A DNA stretch of 44,968 nucleotides from Saprospiraceae bacterium. Lineage in GTDB: Bacteria; Bacteroidota; Bacteroidia; Chitinophagales; Saprospiraceae. The first letter of the stretch is position 1. Every line of letters starts with the position of its first letter. Of this stretch, positions 38,224 through 44,968 are shown one piece after another. A program made the position numbers and the translations under genes. Below the pieces are notes generated by a model, which was given only the letters and a program-made list of their open reading frames with translations, had not been told where the DNA came from and searched no databases. The stretch spans positions 1 through 44,968 of the forward strand of contig JAIXOO010000067.1 in NCBI GenBank assembly GCA_027486765.1, read 5' to 3'.

Positions 38224-38334
38224 ATGCACCACCACGGAGGATGGATGCAAAGTCAAAACCACCTGTTGAGCAACCCTTGCTCAACAGGTTTTTTTAAAAA
38301 CCGCGCTGCCCGTCTGCGAAAACCGTCCAACTAG
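38224..38334 (+). CDS. Possible leader peptide overlapping a terminator, 36 aa
   Basis: Begins MHHHGGWMQSQNHLLSNPCS, with three consecutive His codons and a Trp codon, then TGFFKNRAARLRKPSN. The coding stretch for LLSNPCSTGFF is itself the terminator hairpin. A run of one amino acid just ahead of a terminator is the design of attenuation leaders, here His-like. No histidine gene follows in the window, so it may be an orphan or chance. Low confidence. Confidence 0.3.
   Translation: MHHHGGWMQSQNHLLSNPCSTGFFKNRAARLRKPSN
38261..38297 (+). terminator. Strong intrinsic terminator/attenuator
   Basis: ACCTGTTGAG (38261-38270) pairs with CTCAACAGGT (38280-38289) around a 9-nt loop, followed by a run of seven T. 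Ends the lmo0937-like transcript or acts as an attenuator within the leader of the peptidase gene. Confidence 0.85.
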
Positions 38335-38459
38335 ATCTACTCTAAGCCAATCCTCGGCTCCGATTTGAAGCCCCAATAAATAAAATCACTAATTTCACCT
38401 CTGATCTGCCCCTACTCTGTGGAGCACGACACCTTAACAAAATAAAACCATCACAAACA

Positions 38460-40625
38460 ATGAACAAAAGTTTATTGGCTACCGCAATCCTCAGCATGAT
38501 AGCCATAGCTGGATTCGCACAGCAGAATGTCACAGCAGCCAACTACGAGCAGGCCGTCAAATTTTTAGGTGTCAATACCTCCAAGCTGGTTTACAACAGC
38601 AATGTGAACCCAAACTGGCTGGCCGATGGCAAATTTTGGTATTCAACCAGCACTGCCACAGGCAACCAGTTTGTATTGATCAATCCAGCTGACGCTAGCC
38701 GGAAAACCGCCGCAGATTTGAAGTCTTTACTACCCGATGCAAGTGAACGCCCCTTGGGCATGGGCCGTAGAGGTGGGGGCCTAGAGGTACTTTCGCCCGA
38801 TGGGAAAAAGGCAGTCTTCATTAAAGATTGGAATTTGTGGGTCAAGGATGTGGCAACCAAACAAGAAACCCAACTCACCACCGATGGCATCAAAGATTTT
38901 GGGTACGCCACCGACAATGCTGGCTGGCGGCACAGTGAGCGCCCCGTGGTACTTTGGTCACCCGATTCCAAAAAAATCGCCACCTTCCAACAGGATCAGC
39001 GGCATGTCAGCGACATGTATCTGGTGTCTACCAACGTGGGTGCACCCAAACTGGAGGCTTGGAAATATCCCCTTCCCGTGGACAAGGACATCATCAAAAT
39101 TCAACGGATCATCATCGAAGTGGACAACCGCAAAGTCATTCGTTTGCAAATGCCTGCTGATGACCGCAGAGGTACGCTCTGTGATGACATTGCTTGCTCT
39201 GGATCTTTTGATGACAACGAATGGAGCCCGGATGGCAGCAAATTGGCTTTCGTATCCACTACACGTGACCACAAAGAAGCAAAATTGAGCATTGCTGACG
39301 CCACAACTGGCCAAGTCAAAACCATTTTTGAAGAAAAAGTAGCGACCCAATTCGAAAGCGGCCAAGGAAGTGTGAACTGGCGCTATCTCCCTGCCTCCAA
39401 CGAAATCCTCTGGTATTCGGAAAGGGATGACTGGGGCCATTTGTACCTGTACGACGCCACTACGGGAAAGCTGAAGCAACAAATCACCAAAGGGGATTTT
39501 GTAGTCACCCGCTTGTTGAAAGTGGATGAAAAAAACCGGATGCTGTACTTTTTGGCCAATGGCCGGGAAAAAGGCCGGGATCCTTATTTCAGCCATTTCT
39601 ATCGGGTGGATTTTGGCGGCAAACCTGTTCAATTGTTGACTCCGGAAGATGGCAACCACAATGTATCCTTGTCACTCGATGGCAAGTATTTTACTGACAA
39701 TTATTCCAAACCAGATGTAGCGCCGGTAAGTGTGTTGAGAGACATGAGCGGAGCCTTGATTGCTACCCTGGAAAAAACCGACCTCTCCAAGTTGATGGCC
39801 AGCGGCTGGAAAGCTCCCGAGCCCATCTCCGTAAAATCTCGGGATGGCAAGTGGGACTTGTACGGCTTGATGTTTACCCCAACTACCCTGGATAAAAGCA
39901 AAAAGTACCCGGTCATCAATTACATCTATCCTGGCCCTCAGGGCGGTGGTGTGGGCAGCCGTTCATTCAGTGCGGCACGCAGCGATCATCAGGCACTAGC
40001 GGAGTTGGGCTTTGTCGTAGTGGTGATTGACGGCACTTGTAACCCCGGGCGTTCCAAGTCTTTCCACGATGTGTGTTACGGCAACATGGGCGACAATACT
40101 CTGGAAGACCAAATTTCCGGACTCAAACAACTGGCCGCTAAACACCCATTTTTGGATCTGGACCGGGTAGGCATGTGGGGGCATTCGGGTGGTGGCTACG
40201 CGACTGCTGCAGCCTTGTTCCGCTATCCAGATTTTTACAAAGTAGGCATTTCAGAATCGGGAAATCACGAAAACCGCAACTACGAAGACGACTGGGGCGA
40301 ACGCTACATCGGCCTTTTGGTGAAAGATGCCCAGGGTAAATCAAACTACGACGGCCAGGCCAACCAAAACTTTGCAGCAAACTTAAAAGGCAAACTGATG
40401 TTGGCCCACGGTGCCATGGATGACAATGTACCGCCTTATAATACTTACCTGGTGGTGGATGCCTTGATCAAGGCCAACAAGGATTTTGATCTGGTGATTT
40501 TCCCCAACGCCCGGCATGGCTACGGCGGGGACAGCTTCTACATGATGCGCAAGCGCTGGGATTATTTTGTGAAGCATTTGCTGGGAGCAGAGCCTCCGAA
40601 GGAATTTAAGATCAAGGTGGATTGA
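38460..40625 (+). CDS. DPP-IV-like S9 peptidase
   Basis: 721 aa secreted dipeptidyl-peptidase IV family enzyme. Signal peptide LLATAILSMIAIAGFAQ, then an eight-bladed-type propeller (DPP-IV N-terminal domain, about 60-450). The alpha/beta-hydrolase domain has YIYPGPQGGGVGSRSF, the nucleophile motif GMWGHSGGGYAT (Ser576), HGAMDDNVPPYNT (Asp654/655) and FPNARHGYG (His686). Removes N-terminal dipeptides, usually after proline, in the periplasm or outside the cell. It is a second proline-directed peptidase besides the one at 11092. The Glu pair that binds the substrate N-terminus in DPP-IV is not obvious by eye, so the exact specificity is uncertain. Confidence 0.92.
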   Translation: MNKSLLATAILSMIAIAGFAQQNVTAANYEQAVKFLGVNTSKLVYNSNVNPNWLADGKFWYSTSTATGNQFVLINPADASRKTAADLKSLLPDASERPLGMGRRGGGLEVLSPDGKKAVFIKDWNLWVKDVATKQETQLTTDGIKDFGYATDNAGWRHSERPVVLWSPDSKKIATFQQDQRHVSDMYLVSTNVGAPKLEAWKYPLPVDKDIIKIQRIIIEVDNRKVIRLQMPADDRRGTLCDDIACSGSFDDNEWSPDGSKLAFVSTTRDHKEAKLSIADATTGQVKTIFEEKVATQFESGQGSVNWRYLPASNEILWYSERDDWGHLYLYDATTGKLKQQITKGDFVVTRLLKVDEKNRMLYFLANGREKGRDPYFSHFYRVDFGGKPVQLLTPEDGNHNVSLSLDGKYFTDNYSKPDVAPVSVLRDMSGALIATLEKTDLSKLMASGWKAPEPISVKSRDGKWDLYGLMFTPTTLDKSKKYPVINYIYPGPQGGGVGSRSFSAARSDHQALAELGFVVVVIDGTCNPGRSKSFHDVCYGNMGDNTLEDQISGLKQLAAKHPFLDLDRVGMWGHSGGGYATAAALFRYPDFYKVGISESGNHENRNYEDDWGERYIGLLVKDAQGKSNYDGQANQNFAANLKGKLMLAHGAMDDNVPPYNTYLVVDALIKANKDFDLVIFPNARHGYGGDSFYMMRKRWDYFVKHLLGAEPPKEFKIKVD

Positions 40626-40630
40626 ACATA

Positions 40631-40679
40631 ACCGTTCCGCTCCAGTCAATTCCATGCGGAACAACTGGAGCGGAATGGT
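40631..40679. terminator. Hairpin between convergent genes
   Basis: ACCGTTCCGCTCCAG (40631-40645) pairs with CTGGAGCGGAATGGT (40665-40679) with one mismatch. It lies 5 bp after the peptidase stop and ahead of the end of the RRM gene, so it probably serves both strands. Confidence 0.7.
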
Positions 40680-40744
40680 ATTGAAAATCAGGATTAAGAC
40701 CGCGCTAATTCACGCTACAATGCGCATGAACAAGAGCGTTTTCT

Positions 40745-41161
<417 letters not shown>

Positions 41162-41409
41162 AACTAAAGATTTAAAAGTTAACAACTCAAACAAGAGTTG
41201 TGAAGAAAAGTTGGTAACTAAGTGCACTATAGCCGTGCCGAAAATAGGGATTAAAGCGATGCATCCTTTTGTATACAGCTTCAACTTGATGTCTATTTGG
41301 CACGAAGATAACGCTAATTTTGTATTGAGGTTGCTGGCGGCAAGGAAACGACAAAAGCGGCACCCAACCGTAGTTGAATCCCGCTCCTGTACAGTGTATT
41401 TATTTAGGC

Positions 41410-42960
41410 TTAAACCATCTCACGGGAATACTTTTTCTTCCCGCCTGGCTTTTTACCTGCGTAACTATCTCCCTTTGGGGAGCCGTATTCTTTTTTTCTC
41501 GGTGGGCCCGATTTGTAGCTTCCGCCGTTGTTGTTGCCTCGTGGGCCATTGAAGTTGCCACCGCCGTTGCCACCACGGTATTCACCACGTTGTTCGCGTT
41601 GCTCACCTTCTCTTGCTGGGCGTCTTTCGCGCTCGGCGTTCAAGTTGGGGATTTCAACCGCGTTGACATTGGGCATGGCCATTTTCACCAGGGCCATTGC
41701 CAATTGGCGGCTGTCCAAACCATTGGTTTTGCAGAAATCGCGGGCCATGATTTCGTAAGCCTCCAGATCACCTTCGGCAATCGTTTCGGTTACTTTTTCC
41801 CACAATTTGGCTTGCTGTTGTTTCGCCAGATCCTGTACGGTAGGTACATTGCGGCGTTCGATGCGCACTTTGCTAAAATCTTCGATGTCGCGCAGGCGGT
41901 AACGATCGTTGCGGCCAGTCACGAAACTGAAAGATTTGCCCAATTTACCAGCACGACCCGTGCGGCCAATGCGGTGTACATAGTATTCAGCGTCGTAAGG
42001 CAGGTCGTAGTTGAACACCCCGTCTACTGCACTCACGTCGATTCCCCGAGCTGCTACATCCGTAGCCACCAGTACGTTCACCGAGCCAGCACGGAAAGCA
42101 GTCAATACCGCGTTGCGTTGGTTTTGGTTCAAGTCGCCGTGGATGGCTTTGGCACTGATGCCTAGGATATTGAGTCCTTCCGTCAGGTCGTCAACCGTTT
42201 TTTTCATGTTGGCGAAAACGATCACCCGCTGCAAATCGTAGTATTCGATCAAACGTGCAATTACAGGTTCTTTCGCTTGTACCGGAATATCGTAATAAAC
42301 CTGATCAATCGAGGCGTTGGTCAATTCTTCCTTCACCACTTTGATGTGTACGGGGCTGTTTTGGAAACGGCGCGCGATGTCCATGATTGGCTTGGGCATG
42401 GTCGCAGAGAACAACACCGTTTGGCGGCTTACTGGCATTTGAGCCAGGATGCTTTCGATGTCTTCGCGGAAACCCATGTTCAACATTTCGTCGGCTTCAT
42501 CCAGTACCACCATTTCGATGGTTTCAAGGCGCAAAGTCTTGCGCTTCAAGTGATCCATCACCCGGCCAGGTGTACCAACTACAACCTGTGGGCCACTTTT
42601 CAACTCTTTCAATTGGCGCTGGATCGAATCACCACCATATATAGTGGAGATGAATAACCCTTTTTTGTACTTGGCCAATTTACGCAGCTCTTCAGCTACT
42701 TGTACCGCCAATTCGCGGGTAGGACACAATACAATTGCCGCTACCTCACGAGTGCTACAATCGATGGATTCCAAAAGCGGAATACCAAAGGCTGCGGTTT
42801 TACCCGTACCCGTTTGGGCTTGACCAATCAGGTCTTTCCCATTGAGCAAGTGAGGAATGGCTTCAGATTGAATAGGCGTAGCCGTAGCAAAGCCCATGTC
42901 AGTGATCGCGCTTTGCACTTCCTGGCTCAGTGCCAGTTCAGAAAAATTCAATTGTTTCAT
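41410..42960 (-). CDS. DEAD-box ATP-dependent RNA helicase
   Basis: 516 aa. Q motif around FSELALS...PIQ (5-31), Walker A AQTGTGKT (48-55), PTREL (80-84), TPGR (130-133), DEAD (154-157), SAT (185-187), and the C-terminal helicase motifs ARGID and HRIGRTGRAG. A basic, Arg/Gly-rich tail (EYRGGNGGGNFNGPRGNNNG, then GKKPGGKKKYSREMV) gives extra RNA affinity, as in CsdA/DeaD and RhlE-type helicases. It unwinds RNA in ribosome assembly or mRNA turnover. Its promoter is one of the best matches to the Bacteroidota consensus in the window. Adjacent RRM protein suggests a cold-adaptation pair. Confidence 0.95.
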   Translation of the reverse strand: MKQLNFSELALSQEVQSAITDMGFATATPIQSEAIPHLLNGKDLIGQAQTGTGKTAAFGIPLLESIDCSTREVAAIVLCPTRELAVQVAEELRKLAKYKKGLFISTIYGGDSIQRQLKELKSGPQVVVGTPGRVMDHLKRKTLRLETIEMVVLDEADEMLNMGFREDIESILAQMPVSRQTVLFSATMPKPIMDIARRFQNSPVHIKVVKEELTNASIDQVYYDIPVQAKEPVIARLIEYYDLQRVIVFANMKKTVDDLTEGLNILGISAKAIHGDLNQNQRNAVLTAFRAGSVNVLVATDVAARGIDVSAVDGVFNYDLPYDAEYYVHRIGRTGRAGKLGKSFSFVTGRNDRYRLRDIEDFSKVRIERRNVPTVQDLAKQQQAKLWEKVTETIAEGDLEAYEIMARDFCKTNGLDSRQLAMALVKMAMPNVNAVEIPNLNAERERRPAREGEQREQRGEYRGGNGGGNFNGPRGNNNGGSYKSGPPRKKEYGSPKGDSYAGKKPGGKKKYSREMV

Positions 42961-43110
42961 TAAGTTGTGTTACTGTCGGGGGGCGCACTATCCGTAATGC
43001 TATAAGTTGTCGCGCGACCCATTGACACATTTATGCCTGTTGAATTTGCAGGCTATTGGTAGGCTAATTGTACAGGAGACAAAAAGTTACACGTAAGCCC
43101 TAAGGCGGTG

Positions 43111-43141
43111 CAAAAGTACAATTGTTTTTTTGATTTGCAAA
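43111..43141 (-). promoter_or_regulatory. Canonical Bacteroidota promoter of the helicase gene
   Basis: Minus strand TTTG (43138-43141), exactly 19-bp spacer, TACTTTTG (43111-43118). This gives a leader of about 145 nt before the ATG at 42960, long as in cold-shock helicase genes. It provides an internal reference for judging the motif-dependent promoters, which lack the -33 box. Confidence 0.78.
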
Positions 43142-43169
43142 TTTATTTTTTTTCAAAATTCTTTTTTAT

Positions 43170-44942
43170 TTACTTTCTGGTCTTTGATTGAGTTAGTAAA
43201 TTGATAATGTTGTAAAATCTCACCTTAAAACTCCTTTTGGGGACCCTAAAAAGATCATTTTTTATTGCACTTTGGACACTGGTGTCCTGATCATCTCTGT
43301 ACTTCATCCACAGGGTATTTTTAAAGTTTAAATTAGGTGAAAACCTCAGCCCATAGATCGTACTTGATCTGGAAGAATATTGATTGCTTTCCAGTATCGA
43401 CAAATAAAGTGCTTCTATTTGGGCAGCATAAGGAATGCGTTCCAATATGTAGTTGATGGCTCCAATGACTTCATCCTGAATGTCTTTTCTAGAATCATTT
43501 TCAACTGCTAAACTCAAGAGAAGATCAATGTAATCCTCGCGCTTTTGCTCAAATCCAACCATGCCCAGAACCCGAATGGCGGCTCTGGCAACTTCTCGAT
43601 CCGGGTCTTTGGCCAGTTCCCAATAACACTTTGCGAAGCGGGAAGTGGTGAACGGTTTGAAATCAATTTTTGTTCGCTTATTCAGATATCTCGCTTCTCC
43701 ATAAAATTCAATCTTTAACCTTTGGTGAAATTCTTTGATGGTCAGCAATACCATTTCCCGAACCCCGGTAGCCTCGTGGTGCAATAACTGATACAATTCA
43801 TCAACCTTTAAATAAGTTTCATTTTTTCTAGCTATTTCAGGTACACTGTAAACGACACTACTCACTCTTTTTTTAGACAAAATGCGTACAGCAACATCCA
43901 GGAGATCTTCAGGTATTGGAAGGTGCTCTGGCGCAATACAATTGCGCAAGACATAAAATACTGCAGATGTGGAATCCGGCTCTGCCGCCACAAAATGAGG
44001 CATCATGATCTTTAATATCTCGCTTTGTTTAACCCCCATTTCAATCAGAATTCTCGCTGCGTAATAAGCATGCTGGCTGTGGTTTTGATGAATGATCTCA
44101 AAGCCGATTTCTGTTGCACGCACACAAGGGTGATGCATAAGCACTTCCATCAGGCGGTCTGAAGCACTACCCATCACTCCCTTTTTTTGTTCATAGAACT
44201 TTACTATTGCGTCAAAAATATCTTTGTCACTCGATCCAAAAATAGCCAATGCACTAAGAATGCCTCCCAGGTATTCGAAACAAGCAGGATTTTCAAGTTC
44301 TTCCAGCAAAAATTCTTTGATCATGCTGGTACGTATACGATTATATGCAATTTGGTTGAAACTAGCGTATTGGGTATTTTTATTCAACAAGGGGATGATT
44401 GCAGGTAAAAAGTCACTGGCAACGTCAAAAAACCTAGTCCCAAAACTACCTAAGTATGTGTCGTTGTCCCATGAGTTAAGGTTTTTAAGAATCTGGATTA
44501 TCGCCTCCCAAGCTTCAATCCAGTAAGGTGATTGCGCATTGTTCTTATGGGTTCCAAAGACATTAATAGCCTTCATTGCAGGGTTATAAATTGATGGGTC
44601 ATAGGGCAAGGTTGCCCAAACCAAACTTTTGGTCTGCAAACGCTGCTGAATCTCAGTGGCTAAAGGAAACATATCTACTTCCGGCAAACTTAGTTTGTCA
44701 GCCAAATACAGGGGAACCAAATACTTAAACAAACGGGTATACGCCCTTATTTTCCGCTCCAGCTGCCCATCCGTTTCCCCCAATATCAATTTTTGAGCCG
44801 TCAATGGCAGCTCATAAACAGTAGGCACAGCCTCGAACACGTGCCCTGTCTCATCCACAGTAAGCAAATAGTCCAGCGTTCGGCCATCAATGGTGACCTG
44901 AACTGGGAATTGGAAGCTAGGGAACATATCAGTAACTTGCAT
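43170..44942 (-). CDS. Large helical, HEAT-repeat-like protein
   Basis: 590 aa, no signal peptide or TM segment. After an N-terminal beta-containing region (FQFPVQVTIDGRTLDYLLTV) the protein is a series of paired helices, for example ALAIFGSSDKDIFDAIVKFY, DRLMEVLMHHPCVRATEIGF, and REVARAAIRVLGMVGFEQKR near residue 450, the latter being a good HEAT/Armadillo unit. Such alpha-solenoids are protein-binding scaffolds. I do not recognise a specific family. It is complete within the window (start 44942), and nothing else precedes it to the window end. Confidence 0.78.
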   Translation of the reverse strand: MQVTDMFPSFQFPVQVTIDGRTLDYLLTVDETGHVFEAVPTVYELPLTAQKLILGETDGQLERKIRAYTRLFKYLVPLYLADKLSLPEVDMFPLATEIQQRLQTKSLVWATLPYDPSIYNPAMKAINVFGTHKNNAQSPYWIEAWEAIIQILKNLNSWDNDTYLGSFGTRFFDVASDFLPAIIPLLNKNTQYASFNQIAYNRIRTSMIKEFLLEELENPACFEYLGGILSALAIFGSSDKDIFDAIVKFYEQKKGVMGSASDRLMEVLMHHPCVRATEIGFEIIHQNHSQHAYYAARILIEMGVKQSEILKIMMPHFVAAEPDSTSAVFYVLRNCIAPEHLPIPEDLLDVAVRILSKKRVSSVVYSVPEIARKNETYLKVDELYQLLHHEATGVREMVLLTIKEFHQRLKIEFYGEARYLNKRTKIDFKPFTTSRFAKCYWELAKDPDREVARAAIRVLGMVGFEQKREDYIDLLLSLAVENDSRKDIQDEVIGAINYILERIPYAAQIEALYLSILESNQYSSRSSTIYGLRFSPNLNFKNTLWMKYRDDQDTSVQSAIKNDLFRVPKRSFKVRFYNIINLLTQSKTRK

Positions 44943-44968
44943 AGAACAAGGATTTATGCTTCTTTAGA

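Larger units (their letters stand above)
38049..38459. other. Intergenic region upstream of the DPP-IV gene
   Basis: Contains the 3' end of the lmo0937-like transcript, a possible short leader ORF and a strong terminator (38261-38297), then about 160 bp of leader DNA without recognisable signals before the peptidase ATG. Confidence 0.6.

Overview
The window reads as a chromosomal segment of a Bacteroidota bacterium, most plausibly a Saprospiraceae/Haliscomenobacter-like organism. The grounds are a type IX secretion (T9SS) C-terminal signal, TonB-linked outer-membrane barrels, several PorT-like barrels, promoters of the Bacteroidota form TTTG-N19-TAnnTTTG, and paired GH130/GT4 genes with AraC-like regulators. 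No rRNA, tRNA, CRISPR array or transposase gene was recognised.

Layout. (1) Positions 1-7.9 kb hold a two-component pair (NarL-type kinase and regulator), a universal stress protein, a TPR lipoprotein and a heavily rearranged stretch. In that stretch a roughly 690-bp unit, called R here, occurs three times in full (3415-4112, 4436-5115, 6706-7408) and once in part (1-222). It is interleaved with broken pieces of the kinase gene, the TPR gene and a TonB receptor. Each full R carries a compact minus-strand unit (promoter, about 20 nt leader, small hydrophobic ORF, terminator) facing a plus-strand, terminator-ended candidate RNA of about 120 nt. (2) 7.9-13.5 kb: TonB/OMP barrel receptor, dihydrofolate reductase and prolyl oligopeptidase, separated by large inverted repeats. 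(3) 13.5-19.5 kb: two paralogous AraC-type regulators flank a translationally overlapping GH130 / GT4-fusion / small-protein operon, probably for mannoside metabolism. (4) 18.3-25.3 kb and 31.5-38 kb: an envelope and general-stress block (DUF2383 protein, Usp, OmpA lipoprotein, small membrane proteins, DUF305, holin-like, YtxH, CPA1 antiporter, OmpA, Ig-like lipoprotein, AI-2E/PerM transporter, PorT-like barrel, lmo0937-like protein). Inside it lies a 6-kb gene for a DUF3494 (ice-binding type) adhesin with about 23 Cys-rich repeats and a T9SS signal. (5) 38.4-45 kb: DPP-IV-like peptidase, cold-shock type RRM protein, DEAD-box helicase and a HEAT-repeat-like protein.

The strongest new signal is a rigid promoter architecture found seven times: TGTAAN-N15-TGTAAN-N21-(-7 box), usually with TGTGAAT just before the distal box. 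It precedes the genes at 18494, 22574, 25210, 31405, 35678, 37651 (minus strand) and 37893 (plus strand). The 21-bp direct-repeat period and constant distance to the -7 box imply one activator controlling most of the envelope/stress block as a regulon, including the giant adhesin. The 21-bp spacing fits an AraC/XylS-type activator, and two such regulators are encoded nearby, but that link is inference.
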